DNA of 64,000 bases, taken from Kibdelosporangium persicum (lineage in GTDB: Bacteria; Actinomycetota; Actinomycetes; Mycobacteriales; Pseudonocardiaceae). The position numbers and the translations under genes were made by a program. Positions 1 to 9,485 of the stretch are shown here, piece after piece. Where the stretch lies: the NCBI RefSeq assembly GCF_013280595.1, contig NZ_JAAATY010000005.1:248001-312000 (forward strand), given 5' to 3'. Position 1 is the stretch's first letter; each line of letters begins with the position of its first letter. Under the pieces are notes generated by a model. It worked only from the letters and a program-made list of their open reading frames with translations. It was not told the origin of the DNA and ran no database searches.

Positions 1-553
1 CCGGCGCGCCGGCAAGGTCGACAACGGCCAGGAAACCCGCAGGCGGCTGCGGGATCTCGCCGTCGTTGACGTCCTCGTCCCGTTCGTTCTCGATCGCGAT
101 CGCGGCGTACCGGCCGTCCCGGGAGATGTCGATCGAGTCCGGCTGGCCGCCCAGCTCGCGCGTGGCCACGACCGAGCGCTTGGCCAGGTCGACGACCACG
201 AGCACGCCCGACGGGTCAGCGTGCGACTCCGACGTGTTCACCGCGACCAGGGCCAGGCCGCCGAGGATGTCGACCGACGTCGGCTCGCCCGGCATGGCCA
301 GCACACCGTCGGGCGTGAGCCGCTGGCCCGCCTTGACGAACCCGATCCTGCGCGCGGGCGAGTCGGTGTAGACGATCAGCTTGCCGTCCGCCGTGGCGGC
401 GGCGATCTCCGCCGCGGTGTGCTCGGCGGCAGAACTGTTGCGGTACACCGACATCGTGTCGAACCGCTGGAACCGCTCGGGGGCGGCCGCCGTCGCCGGG
501 ACCGCCGGAAGGATCAATCCGCAGGTCACCAGACCCGCACATAACCGGAACAT
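1..553 (-). CDS. Secreted propeller-like protein, N-terminal part (cut by window edge)
   Basis: Reading left from an ATG at 553-551 there is an open frame to the window edge (184 codons, no stop), so only the N-terminus is present. It opens with a short signal peptide (MFRLCAGLVTCGLILPAVPA, then ATAAA). The mature part has repeated beta-strand-like segments (KLIVYTDSP, PTSVDILGG, LALVAVNTS, GVLVVVDLA, PDSIDISRDGRY) ending near IENERDEDVNDGEIPQPP and FLAVVDL. This pattern is known from the exported choice-of-anchor-I / esterase-like phytase group of beta-propellers, which I assign from sequence feel only. No clear Shine-Dalgarno sequence precedes the ATG. An extracellular location is inferred from the signal peptide; substrate unknown. 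Confidence 0.7.
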   Translation of the reverse strand, partial: MFRLCAGLVTCGLILPAVPATAAAPERFQRFDTMSVYRNSSAAEHTAAEIAAATADGKLIVYTDSPARRIGFVKAGQRLTPDGVLAMPGEPTSVDILGGLALVAVNTSESHADPSGVLVVVDLAKRSVVATRELGGQPDSIDISRDGRYAAIAIENERDEDVNDGEIPQPPAGFLAVVDLAGAP

Positions 554-604
554 CGGCGCAGTGTGGCCGACCGAAGCGACCTGCGGATGAACGGCAGGAG
601 GCGA

Positions 605-883
605 TCAGCCGAGACCGATCTGCTGGAAGAACGCCTGGTTGTCCCAGAACAGGAACTCCTCGTCCATCGAGCCGTGCCGGTTCCACAGGCCGATGGTGGC
701 CATGTTGATGGCGTACCTCTTGCCGGTCGGCTGGATGAAGCCGCCCCTGCCGTCCGGCATCGGCCGGGTGAACGTGCCCTTCATGACACCCGCGACGGCG
801 GTCAGCCCGCCGTTGGCCACGCGGAGGTAGTGCGACTCGATGCCCCACCAGGGCAGCCGGAATGGCGACCTGCCACGTAGCAT
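605..883 (-). pseudogene. Truncated SnoaL-like / ester cyclase remnant
   Basis: The 92-residue frame matches only the C-terminal half of a SnoaL-like ester cyclase: GTFTRPMPDG, then PTGKRYAINM, then MDEEFLFWDNQAFFQQIGL. Full-length members run to about 130-150 residues with an N-terminal half carrying the first helices. Here the frame upstream of the ATG gives unrelated residues and a stop within about 15 codons, and the neighbouring FAD oxidoreductase starts at 913 on the other strand. The missing half was therefore probably lost when the flanking DNA was rearranged. A short functional protein cannot be fully excluded because the remaining frame is intact. Confidence 0.5.
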
Positions 884-912
884 TCCCAGGAGAGCGAGCG
901 AAGGCAGAACCG

Positions 913-2505
913 GTGCGCATCCTGCTTATTCACCCGTCCGCGGGGACGTCGGACCCGGCGACAGTGATCCACCGGCCGGATCTGGTCACGGCCAGTGACG
1001 AGGTGGTTGCCGAAGCGATCGAGGAACTCAGGCCCGACGCGGTCGTACGGCCTGAAGGCGACGTGGACGCCGCCCTGGCCGCGGCGGAACGGGACTTCGC
1101 GGACCGGATGCCGATTCCGGCAGGCACCCAGGGAAACAGCGTCGCGATGGTCGGCGCGGGAATCGTGAACCTGGTGTCCGCCTTGACCTTGGTCCGCGCG
1201 GGTTACCAGGTCGACGTGTACGAGCGGTCGCCGGACCCGAGGGCGGATGCCGACTGGACCGTCTACGGCTGCACGCGAGGCGGCGGCGACGGCCGGATGT
1301 TCACCCTCACCGAGGCCGACAGCTACAACAGCCGATCGTGGCCCGGCAACGACCTGCTCACGCGACCGGTCACCGACCATGGCTGGCTGGTGGCGAAACC
1401 GGGTGCGCTGTCCGCCAGGGAACTGGCCTGGGCCAACGACTTCCACCGCATCCCGGCATGGCTGGCCGACAGTTACACCCAGGACATCTTCGACACCAAC
1501 CGCGCGGCGGGCCAAGGCTGGGAACGGCTCATGGCCTCCGATCCCGGTCTGTTCGACGGATACCGGGACGGCATTCTGCGGCTGTACACCGACGACGACT
1601 ACTTCCAGTGGCACGTCGACCGCAACAACAGGCTCGGCGCGACGCGTAATGTCCTGACACCCCACCAAGTTCGAGCCGCTTACCCCGCGTTGGCCGACGC
1701 CCCGGTCGCCGGCGGCCTCGAAGTCGTCGGGTTCACCGTGAACATCCACAGGTTCATGGCCCGGCTGGTCGATCTGCTGGTCGCCGAAGGTGTCCGGTTC
1801 CAGTGGGACACAGCGGTCACCGGCATCCGCTGGGCCGGCACGACGCCGGACGGATTACTGACGGACGGCGGCACGATCAAGGCCGATCACTATGTCCTCT
1901 CCCCCGGCGCGTACGGCGAGGAGTTGTTGCGTGGCACGGCTTCGCACGGCCAGATCATGGGCATGCTCGGTGTCTGGCTGACCGTGCCGAACGTCGAGCC
2001 GCGGCTGGACCACTCCGTCAAGATCGCACGCAAGGGCCACCGGGCCGAGGAGACCAACGTGACGCTCGGGACCGGCCCCGACGGTGCGCCGATCCTGATC
2101 TGCGGCGCGGGTTACGGCTGGACCGGCACCGATCCCGCCGCCATCGACCAGGCCGAGCTGGAGACGCTGTTCGAGGCGCTGGCCGACACGATCCGCCGGT
2201 TCTTCCCGAAAGCCTATGCGGCGGCACGGGAAGCGGGCACGCTCGCGGCGAGCCGCCGGATCTGCGTGCGGCCGTGGACGGCGTCCTGTCTCGGCGTCTT
2301 CGAGACCATGGTGACGGCGAGCGGCGGCACGCTCGTGGTCACCGGGGGCCACAACACCGGCGGATTCACGCAGTCACCTGACGTCGCCGACGCCGTGCTC
2401 GCGGCCCTGCGAGGCCGGAGGCACCGGATGCACACCCGGTTCCACCCGGCCCGGCTGGACCGGTTCTACTCGGCCGACACCGTCAGTTTGAGGATCACGT
2501 CCTGA
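913..2505 (+). CDS. FAD-dependent amino-acid-oxidase-type (DAO) oxidoreductase with N-terminal extension
   Basis: This 530-residue protein starts at the GTG at 913, after an AAGG at 900-903; the open frame runs back to 862 but the extra residues look non-coding. About 75 N-terminal residues (MRILLIHPSAGTSDP...) form an extension resembling a response/receiver-like strand pattern. Then comes the dinucleotide-binding motif VAMVGAGIVNLVSALTLVRAGYQ region (GAGIVN) with the acidic VYERS end of strand 2. The C-terminal part has the FAD-contacting GGHNTGGFTQSP segment typical of the DAO fold (D-amino-acid dehydrogenase/glycine oxidase relatives). The likely reaction is oxidative deamination or dehydrogenation of a small amine or amino acid; the substrate is not readable. 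Its last 40 bp overlap the end of the convergent membrane-protein gene. Confidence 0.8.
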   Translation: MRILLIHPSAGTSDPATVIHRPDLVTASDEVVAEAIEELRPDAVVRPEGDVDAALAAAERDFADRMPIPAGTQGNSVAMVGAGIVNLVSALTLVRAGYQVDVYERSPDPRADADWTVYGCTRGGGDGRMFTLTEADSYNSRSWPGNDLLTRPVTDHGWLVAKPGALSARELAWANDFHRIPAWLADSYTQDIFDTNRAAGQGWERLMASDPGLFDGYRDGILRLYTDDDYFQWHVDRNNRLGATRNVLTPHQVRAAYPALADAPVAGGLEVVGFTVNIHRFMARLVDLLVAEGVRFQWDTAVTGIRWAGTTPDGLLTDGGTIKADHYVLSPGAYGEELLRGTASHGQIMGMLGVWLTVPNVEPRLDHSVKIARKGHRAEETNVTLGTGPDGAPILICGAGYGWTGTDPAAIDQAELETLFEALADTIRRFFPKAYAAAREAGTLAASRRICVRPWTASCLGVFETMVTASGGTLVVTGGHNTGGFTQSPDVADAVLAALRGRRHRMHTRFHPARLDRFYSADTVSLRITS

Positions 2506-3533
2506 TGCGTCTGGCCGTACTTGCGGTTGAAGACGTCCAGGGCCATCGCCAGATCAGGGGACGTGTGGTCCAGCGGTGTCAGCAGATACGGTTTGGACCG
2601 GTGTACCTCACCCTTGGCGTTGTCGTTGACGATCCGCACCGGTAGCCCGTCGATGCCGCCGCGCAGGTTGCGCTCCACGATTTTCCGGCCGCTGACGTAG
2701 ATCTGCTCGTCCACGTGCACGAACCGCGCCTCGTAGCGCTCGTTCCGGTCCTCCAGCGTGAGCGTCCAGAACTGGTCGAGCCAACGGGTGCTGCGCGCCT
2801 CCCACAGCTCGTCGAACTTCGTCCCGACAAACTGCCCCAGCTGGGCCTGCGGGCTGGTCTGGTACTGCGCGGCGTTCCACGACGTCATGTTCACCGGGTA
2901 GAACGAGACGATCACGTGATCGTCCACCCGGTACATCTGCACCGGCGGCAACGCCGAGTAGATCCGCACTTCCAGATAACGGCGGAAGTGCTCGGGCAAG
3001 TCGCGTTTGAACTCGTGCAGCACCCGCAGGTTGTCCAGGATGTTGTTGACGACGTCGGTCTGCTGCAACAGGTCGTCCGCGCGCTGCTCGGCCGCGCGGG
3101 CGTCCGGGTCGAGCAACAGGATCCGCACTTCGACCTTGCGGCTGAGCACTTCCCTGACGGCGGTCAGGAACTCGTCCTGGTAGCCGCCCTGCAACAGGTC
3201 CGTCCACAGTTCCATGACCATGACGCGGTGCCGCGCGCTCGCGGCCTGCCGGATGAAGGCGCGGTGGTTGAACCGGTCGAGCACCGCCTCGTTGAGCCGG
3301 TCCGCCTTGGTGAGGAAGGGCGCGATCAGAAACAGCACCACGATCGTGCCGATCAGGTCGGCGCCGAGGTTGAGGCTCAGGTTCATGCCGTAGTGTTCGA
3401 GCGGCCGCGAGTACAGCAGCAGAACCACCACGACAACGACCAAGGCCGCCGCGACGATCGCGTAGTAGCGTCTTCTTTGAACCCACGCCAGGAAGAAGTT
3501 CGCAGTCCTCGTCCGCAGACGGCCCTCGCCCAC
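2466..3533 (-). CDS. Two-helix membrane protein with PLD-like (DUF5919-type) cytoplasmic domain
   Basis: 355 residues. Two hydrophobic segments lie near the N-terminus (about 22-42, rich in V/A/L; about 55-73, LGADLIGTIVVLFLIAPF). After them comes a soluble domain with a strand-loop pattern recalling phospholipase-D-like folds: HRVMVMELWTDLL, then VEVRILLLDPDARAAEQRA, then VDDHVIVSFYPVNMTSW. The canonical HxKxxxxD catalytic motif is absent (the candidate reads DHVIVSFY), so hydrolytic activity is doubtful. I suspect the DUF5919 family, from memory only. It probably sits in the inner membrane with the domain in the cytoplasm. The gene is convergent with the FAD oxidoreductase and shares its last 40 bp. 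The aminotransferase starts 126 bp beyond on the opposite strand, so the intergenic region serves both promoters. Confidence 0.65.
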   Translation of the reverse strand: MGEGRLRTRTANFFLAWVQRRRYYAIVAAALVVVVVVLLLYSRPLEHYGMNLSLNLGADLIGTIVVLFLIAPFLTKADRLNEAVLDRFNHRAFIRQAASARHRVMVMELWTDLLQGGYQDEFLTAVREVLSRKVEVRILLLDPDARAAEQRADDLLQQTDVVNNILDNLRVLHEFKRDLPEHFRRYLEVRIYSALPPVQMYRVDDHVIVSFYPVNMTSWNAAQYQTSPQAQLGQFVGTKFDELWEARSTRWLDQFWTLTLEDRNERYEARFVHVDEQIYVSGRKIVERNLRGGIDGLPVRIVNDNAKGEVHRSKPYLLTPLDHTSPDLAMALDVFNRKYGQTHQDVILKLTVSAE

Positions 3534-3658
3534 AAGGCCTCCCCTTCTTGTTCGGCCAGGTGCTCCGTTGGCCGATTCTACTGAACCGGTGGCCCGGCGA
3601 ACGGGCGTCCCGGCAGTCTTATAGCGTCCAGGACGACGCCAACGCCGAAGGACGACCC

Positions 3659-4921
3659 GTGAACACAGATCAGAACACCGACCTGTCAGCGAGCCTCGAC
3701 GCCGCCAGGCGGGACTACGCCGCGTTGCTGGAGCGGAAGCTGAAGCTGGACCTGACCCGGGGCAAGCCGTCGGCGCGGCAGCTCGACCTGTCGAACGAGA
3801 TCCTGGCCCTGCCCGGCGACCGGTACAAGTCGGCCGACGGCACGGACTGCCGCAACTACGGTGGGCCGCAAGGACTACCGGAGCTGCGGGAGATCTTCGG
3901 CGAACTGCTGGACGTCCCCGCCGGCCAGTTGCTGGCGCTGGGCAACTCCAGCCTCACCCTGATGCACGACACCGTGGTGCACGCGCTGCTGGGCGTGCTG
4001 CCCGGGGCGCGGCGCCGGTGGGCCGACGAGGAGCGGATCGCGTTCCTGTGCCCAGTGCCCGGCTACGACCGGCACTTCGACATCTGCGAGCGGTTCGGCA
4101 TCGAGATGATCCCGGTGCCGATGACGCCGGACGGGCCCGACATGGCCGAGGTCGAGCGCCTGGTCAGCGCCGACGCCGGGATCAAGGGCATCTGGTGCGT
4201 GCCGAAGTACAGCAACCCGGACGGCACCACGTACAGCGACGAGACCACGCGCCGGCTCGCCGCGATGCCGGCCGCGGCCCCGGACTTCCGGATCTTCTGG
4301 GACAACGCGTACGCCGTGCACCACCTGACCGACGAAGAGGTCCAGGTCGCCGACATCCTCGCCGCGTGCGCACAAGCCGGGAACCCGGACCGCGTGTTCG
4401 TCTACGGGTCCACCTCGAAGATCACGCTGGGCGGCGCGGGCGTGGCGTTCTTCGGCTCGTCCGAGGCCAACGTGAAATGGCTGCTCGGCCACCGCGGCAA
4501 GCAGACCATCGGACCGGACAAGATCAACCAGTTGGCGCACGTGATGTTCCTGCGCGACGCCGACGGCGTGCGGGCGCAGATGCGCGGGCACCGCGAGCTG
4601 ATCCAGCCGAAGTTCGACGCCGTGCGGCGGATCTTCGCCGAGCGGCTGGACGGCCTGGCGACCTGGTCGGAGCCGAAGGGCGGCTACTTCATCACGCTCA
4701 CCGTGCCGGACGGCTGCGCCAAGGAGGTCGTCCGCAAGGCGGCCGAGGCCGGGATCGCCCTGACACCGGCCGGTTCGACCCACCCGTACAAGGATGACCC
4801 GCGGGACAACGTCATCCGGATCGCGCCGACGTTCCCCGACGTCGCCGAGCTGGAGCAGGCCATCGAAGGTGTCGCGACGTGCGTCCGCCTGGTCGGTTAC
4901 GAGAAGCTCGCGTCGGCGTAG
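3659..4921 (+). CDS. aspT: Aspartate aminotransferase, subgroup Ic (AspT/AspB type)
   Basis: PLP enzyme of fold type I, 420 residues, expected to interconvert aspartate/2-oxoglutarate and oxaloacetate/glutamate. The GTG at 3659 is chosen as start because homologues begin shortly before LDLTRGKPSARQLDLS; the longer frame from 3548 would add 37 unrelated residues. Visible landmarks are the substrate-binding RGKPSA, YGGPQG, the asparagine of KYSNPDGTTYS, the aspartate of FWDNAY, and YGSTSKITLGGAG, whose SK lysine should form the Schiff base. These fit the actinobacterial Ic subgroup better than classical AspC. The gene's stop abuts the stop of the convergent dnaE, with no intergenic base between them. 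Confidence 0.88.
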   Translation: MNTDQNTDLSASLDAARRDYAALLERKLKLDLTRGKPSARQLDLSNEILALPGDRYKSADGTDCRNYGGPQGLPELREIFGELLDVPAGQLLALGNSSLTLMHDTVVHALLGVLPGARRRWADEERIAFLCPVPGYDRHFDICERFGIEMIPVPMTPDGPDMAEVERLVSADAGIKGIWCVPKYSNPDGTTYSDETTRRLAAMPAAAPDFRIFWDNAYAVHHLTDEEVQVADILAACAQAGNPDRVFVYGSTSKITLGGAGVAFFGSSEANVKWLLGHRGKQTIGPDKINQLAHVMFLRDADGVRAQMRGHRELIQPKFDAVRRIFAERLDGLATWSEPKGGYFITLTVPDGCAKEVVRKAAEAGIALTPAGSTHPYKDDPRDNVIRIAPTFPDVAELEQAIEGVATCVRLVGYEKLASA

Positions 4922-7900
4922 TCATCGTTCCACCCGGACACCACGTACTGATCGCAGTTCGGCCAGCAAAGCCGGGCTGACGGTGACCGGATAGTCGTCG
5001 ACCGCGAGGGTCGTGCGTCGTTGCTTGTGGTCGACGACTATCCGCACGGGTGTGGAGCCTCGATGCGCCCGTAAGGTGGAACGCAACTCCGCCACCATGT
5101 CGTGGTCCACAAGGGACGCCGGCATTTCCAGGATCAGCGGCGGCTCTTGCACTTGGGTCACGTCCAAGGGTGTCAGGTCCGAGCCGACCACGGCCATCTT
5201 GTCCTCGCGCCAGTTGACCCGGCCTTTCACGAGGACCACGGTGTCCTCGGTCAACTCGGTGGCCAAGGTGCTGTAGGTCTTCGGGAAGAACAGCACCTCG
5301 ACCGAGGCGTCGAGGTCCTCGATCACGGCGATCGCCCAGCTCTCGCCCTTCTTGGTGACCCGGCGTTCGAGCGAGGAGACCATGCCCGCCACGACGACTT
5401 CGCCTTCCCGGGGCGGGTTGGCCAGCAGGGCCGCGATCGGCTTCGGCGAATGCCTGCGCAGCACGTGATCGGCGCCGTCGAGCGGGTGGGCGGAGACGTA
5501 CAGGCCCAGCATTTCCCGTTCCAGGCCCAGCAATTGCTTACGCGGCCATTCGTCCCCGTCGAGCCGCAGATGCGACAGCGGCGACGCCGAGGGCGCGGAT
5601 TCCGTGGCACCGAAGAGGTCGAACTGGCCCATGGCCTGCCGGCGTTTGAGTCCGGCGACGGCGTCGACGGCTTCCTCGTGGATGTCCATGAGGGCCTTGC
5701 GGTGGTGACCGAACGAATCGAACGCGCCTGCCTTGATCAGCGATTCCAGGACACGTTTGGTGCAGCACACCAGTGAGGACTTCTCGACGAAGTCCGCGAA
5801 GGACGTGTACTTTCCTTTCGTGGCACGGGTTTCGACGATCGACTCGACCACGTTCGCGCCGACGTTGCGCACCGCGCCCAGTCCGAAGCGGATGTCGTCG
5901 CCGACCGCGGCGAACCGCGGCACGGACTCGTTGACGTCCGGCGGCATGACCTTGATGCCCAGCTGGCGGCACTCGGACAGGTAGACCGCTGACTTGTCCT
6001 TGTTGTCCGACACCGACGTCAGCAGTGCCGCCATGTATTCGGCCGGGTAGTTGGCCTTGAGGTAAGCGGTCCAGTAGCCGACCAGCGCGTAGCCCGCCGC
6101 GTGCGACTTGTTGAAGGCGTATCCGGCGAACGGCAGGATGGTGTCCCACAGCGCCTGTACCGCCTCGTCGGAGAAACCCTTGGCCCGCATTCCGTCGCGG
6201 AACCCGGAGAACTCCTTCTCCAGCACCTCTTTCTTCTTCTTGCCCATCGCACGGCGCAGCACGTCGGCGCGGCCCATCGAGAACCCGGCCACCCGTTGCG
6301 CGATCTGCATGATCTGCTCCTGGTAGACCACCAGGCCGTGGGTTTCGGCGAGGATGTCCCGCAACGGCTCGGCCAGTTCCGGATGGATCGGCTCGATCGG
6401 CTGCCTGCCGTTCTTGCGGTCCGCGTAGTTATTGTGCGTGTTCATCGCCATCGGGCCCGGCCGGTACAGCGCGTTCACCGCGACGATGTCCTCGAAACCC
6501 GTGGGCCGCATCCGCCTGAGCAGATCGCGCATCGCACCGCCGTCGAGCTGGAACACGCCAAGGCTGTCACCCCGGGAGAGCAGTTCGTACGTCCTGGCAT
6601 CGTCGGTCGTCAGCACGTCGAGGTCGATCTTCTCGCCGCGGTTGGTCTCGATGTTGTCGATCGCGTCCCCGATGACCGTCAGGTTGCGCAGACCGAGGAA
6701 GTCCATTTTGAGCAGTCCGATGGCCTCGCACGACGGGTAGTCCCATGCGGTGATCACCGCCCCGTCGTCCCTGCGCCACAGGGGAATCACATCCAGCAAC
6801 GGCTCGGACGACATGATCACCGCGCAGGCGTGCACGCCCGCGTTGCGGATCAGCCCTTCGAGGCCCCGTGCGGTCTGGAAGATCGTCGACACGTCGGTGT
6901 CGGACTCGACCAGGGCGCGGACTTCGGCGGCTTCCGGATACCGCTCGTGCCGCGGGTCCGTGATGCCGGACAGCGGGATGTCCTTGGCCGCCACGGGCGG
7001 CGGGAGCGCCTTGGAGATCCGGTCGGCGAGGGCGTATCCGGCCTGCCCGAAGTGGACACGGGCGGCGTCCTTGATCGCCGCCTTGGTCTTGATCCTGCCG
7101 AACGTGATCACCTGGGCGACCCGGTCGGCACCGTACTTCTCGGTGGCGTAGCGGACCATCTCGCCGCGGCGGCGGTCGTCGAAGTCCATGTCGATGTCGG
7201 GCATGGAGACGCGTTCCGGATTGAGGAACCGCTCGAACAGCAGGCCGTGCTCGATCGGGTCCAGGTTGGTGATGCCCATCGCGTACGCCACCAGCGACCC
7301 GGCCGCCGACCCACGGCCAGGGCCGACGCGGATGCCGACCTCGCGCGCGTGGTTCATCAGGTCCGCGGTGATCAGGAAGTACGCCGGGAATCCCTTCTGC
7401 ACGATGACGTCGATCTCGAACTCGGCTCGTTCGACGTAGCCTGCCGGTACTCCGCCCGGCAGTCTTCGGGCGAGGCCGCGCATGACTTCCTCGCGGAACC
7501 ACGACTGCACGTCATGGCCCTCCGGCGGTTCGTGGATCGGCATCCGGTCACGGTGCTCCCACACCTCGGCATAGGACTCGATCCGTTCGGCGACAAGCAA
7601 AGTGTTGTCCGTGGCACCTGGGACCTCGGTGTCCCAGTACGCCCGCATCTCCTCGGCGGAGCGCAGGTAGTAGCTGTCGCCGTCGAACTTGAACCGTGTC
7701 GGGTCGTTCAAGGTCTTGCCCGCCTGCACGCACAGCAGTGCGGCGTGCGCCTCGGCCTGCTCTTGACGGACGTAGTGCGAGTCGTTGGTGGCCAACGGCT
7801 TCAGGCCGAGCCGTGCGCTGATGTCGAGCAGCCCGTCGCGGACCACCTTCTCGATGCTCAGGCCGTGGTCCATCACCTCGACGAAGAAGTTCTCCTGGCC

Positions 7901-8437
7901 GAAGATGTCCCGGTAGTCGGCGGCGGCCCGCAGCGCTTCGTCCTGCTGGCCCAGTCTCAGGCGGGTCTGCACCTCGCCGGACGGGCAGCCGGTGGTGGCG
8001 ATGATCCCCTCGGCGTGCCCGGCGATCAGCTCACGGTCCATCCGAGGCTTGCGGTAGTAGCCCTCCATGCTGGCCAATGAGGACAGCCTGAACAGGTTCC
8101 GCAGGCCGGTGGCGTTGCGCGCCAGCATGGTCATGTGGGTGTAGGCGCCACTTCCGGAGACGTCGCCGTCACCCTGACCGCCTTGGCCCCAGAAAACGGG
8201 TTTCCTGTGCAGCCTGCTGCCGGGCGCGACGTAGGCCTCGATGCCGATGATCGGCTTGATCCCGGTCCGCGTGGCGACCTGGTAGAACTCGTCGGCGCCG
8301 GACATGGTGCCGTGGTCGGTCATGCCCACCGCGGTCATGCCGAGCCGCGCGGCCTCCTCGAAAAGCGGATTTATCTTCGCCGCGCCGTCGAGCATCGAAT
8401 ATTCGGTGTGCACATGCAGATGAACGAACGAGGACAC
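4922..8437 (-). CDS. dnaE: DNA polymerase III alpha subunit (replicative DnaE1)
   Basis: About 1171 residues, the length of mycobacterial DnaE1 and longer than the mutasome DnaE2. The N-terminus has the PHP domain ([33 protein letters not shown]). The polymerase core shows [16 protein letters not shown] and the catalytic aspartates in [12 protein letters not shown], and later YRPGPM and [10 protein letters not shown]. The C-terminal half contains an OB-fold-like region ([19 protein letters not shown]). Start choice is uncertain: a TTG at 8473, a GTG at 8443 and a GTG at 8437 are in frame. The last gives the family-typical [13 protein letters not shown] start. No SD is visible, and a TTGACC at 8473-8468 followed by TCGAAT suggests a leaderless transcript. 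It is divergent from a LysR gene. Confidence 0.95.
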   Translation of the reverse strand: MSSFVHLHVHTEYSMLDGAAKINPLFEEAARLGMTAVGMTDHGTMSGADEFYQVATRTGIKPIIGIEAYVAPGSRLHRKPVFWGQGGQGDGDVSGSGAYTHMTMLARNATGLRNLFRLSSLASMEGYYRKPRMDRELIAGHAEGIIATTGCPSGEVQTRLRLGQQDEALRAAADYRDIFGQENFFVEVMDHGLSIEKVVRDGLLDISARLGLKPLATNDSHYVRQEQAEAHAALLCVQAGKTLNDPTRFKFDGDSYYLRSAEEMRAYWDTEVPGATDNTLLVAERIESYAEVWEHRDRMPIHEPPEGHDVQSWFREEVMRGLARRLPGGVPAGYVERAEFEIDVIVQKGFPAYFLITADLMNHAREVGIRVGPGRGSAAGSLVAYAMGITNLDPIEHGLLFERFLNPERVSMPDIDMDFDDRRRGEMVRYATEKYGADRVAQVITFGRIKTKAAIKDAARVHFGQAGYALADRISKALPPPVAAKDIPLSGITDPRHERYPEAAEVRALVESDTDVSTIFQTARGLEGLIRNAGVHACAVIMSSEPLLDVIPLWRRDDGAVITAWDYPSCEAIGLLKMDFLGLRNLTVIGDAIDNIETNRGEKIDLDVLTTDDARTYELLSRGDSLGVFQLDGGAMRDLLRRMRPTGFEDIVAVNALYRPGPMAMNTHNNYADRKNGRQPIEPIHPELAEPLRDILAETHGLVVYQEQIMQIAQRVAGFSMGRADVLRRAMGKKKKEVLEKEFSGFRDGMRAKGFSDEAVQALWDTILPFAGYAFNKSHAAGYALVGYWTAYLKANYPAEYMAALLTSVSDNKDKSAVYLSECRQLGIKVMPPDVNESVPRFAAVGDDIRFGLGAVRNVGANVVESIVETRATKGKYTSFADFVEKSSLVCCTKRVLESLIKAGAFDSFGHHRKALMDIHEEAVDAVAGLKRRQAMGQFDLFGATESAPSASPLSHLRLDGDEWPRKQLLGLEREMLGLYVSAHPLDGADHVLRRHSPKPIAALLANPPREGEVVVAGMVSSLERRVTKKGESWAIAVIEDLDASVEVLFFPKTYSTLATELTEDTVVLVKGRVNWREDKMAVVGSDLTPLDVTQVQEPPLILEMPASLVDHDMVAELRSTLRAHRGSTPVRIVVDHKQRRTTLAVDDYPVTVSPALLAELRSVRGVRVER

Positions 8438-8525
8438 GCGCACATTCGAGCCGGAAACACAGACGCCGGTCAAACAAACGACACGCTCACCACCACAACG
8501 AACAATTGTCGGCTACGCTGGGCCC

Positions 8526-9485
8526 GTGGGTGACCTGGACCTGGCCGCGTTGCGGGCGTTCGTCGCCGTCGCGGACTTCGGGCACTTCGGCGAGGCCGCG
8601 GCCGAACTGGGCATCACCCAGCAGGCGGTGTCGCGGCGGATCGCCAAACTCGAGGCGGGTTTCGGCACCGTCCTGCTCACCCGGCTGCGTTCCGGGACGA
8701 CGCTGTCCAAGGAGGGCGCGGCGTTCCTGCCGTACGCCCGCAACCTGCTGACAGTGGCCGACCAGACCGCGGAGATGTTGCGCGGCAAGCGATTGCCCCT
8801 GCGAGTGGACGTGCTCGACACGCGGGTGGCGTCCACCGACCTGGTACGCGGATTCCACCGCACGGCGCCGGACCTGGCGCTGGAGATCACCACCTCCACC
8901 GGGCTCAGGGCCGCCCGCGAAACCCTCAAGGCCGGCACGGTCGACGCCGCCCTCGCCCGCGTGGTCGGCTCGCTCGACCAGGACGGAATCACCTCGATCC
9001 CGGCCTGTCTGGAAGCCGCCGAGGTCATGGTGAACACCCGGCACCCACTGGCGAAAATGCCCAGTATCCCCATGCGTGAACTGTCCGGCCGGCAGATCTG
9101 GATGCCGGGAAACATCCCCGGCAGCGAATGGGCGGATTTCCACGACCGCCTCGGCGACGAATTCGGCCTGCACATAGACACCAGTGGCCCGAATTTCGGC
9201 TGGGAGGATTTTGTGCACCGGTTCGGCGAATCGGGCGACATCGTCGGAATCGTCGGCGAGCAGTGCAGGCTTCCGGCGCACCCGCACGTGGTCCGGATTC
9301 CGATCACCCGTCCACGCCCCTGCTACCTGTGGTCGCTGCTGTGGCACCGCCGCAGGCCGCATTCCGCCCTCCCGCAACTGATCTCCTACGTCCGCCGCAC
9401 GTACCAGCCGCCCCGCCGCGAGGACGTCTGGCTACCCGCGGCGGACTGGGCGCAGGTCGAGCGAAACGTGATCACGACGGCTTGA
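8526..9485 (+). CDS. LysR-family transcriptional regulator
   Basis: 319 residues starting at GTG 8526. The N-terminal winged HTH reads LAALRAFVAVADFGHFGEAA, then LGITQQAVSRRIAKLEAGFG, as expected for LysR proteins. Residues from about 90 onward form the periplasmic-binding-like effector domain (LRVDVLDTRVASTDLVRGFH). It is divergent from dnaE, but its more plausible functional neighbour is the convergent FAD-linked oxidase, whose end overlaps this gene by 14 bp. The effector and target are unknown; LysR proteins usually regulate a nearby divergent gene, and dnaE would be an unlikely target. Confidence 0.85.
   Translation: MGDLDLAALRAFVAVADFGHFGEAAAELGITQQAVSRRIAKLEAGFGTVLLTRLRSGTTLSKEGAAFLPYARNLLTVADQTAEMLRGKRLPLRVDVLDTRVASTDLVRGFHRTAPDLALEITTSTGLRAARETLKAGTVDAALARVVGSLDQDGITSIPACLEAAEVMVNTRHPLAKMPSIPMRELSGRQIWMPGNIPGSEWADFHDRLGDEFGLHIDTSGPNFGWEDFVHRFGESGDIVGIVGEQCRLPAHPHVVRIPITRPRPCYLWSLLWHRRRPHSALPQLISYVRRTYQPPRREDVWLPAADWAQVERNVITTA

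Noticed and set aside
862-912. Earlier ATG start for the FAD oxidoreductase
   Set aside because: The 17 extra residues show no similarity pattern and overlap the cyclase remnant; the GTG at 913 has a better-placed SD.
6101-8080. 659-codon open frame opposite dnaE
   Set aside because: Shadow of dnaE caused by third-position GC bias; no recognisable motif and no ribosome binding site.
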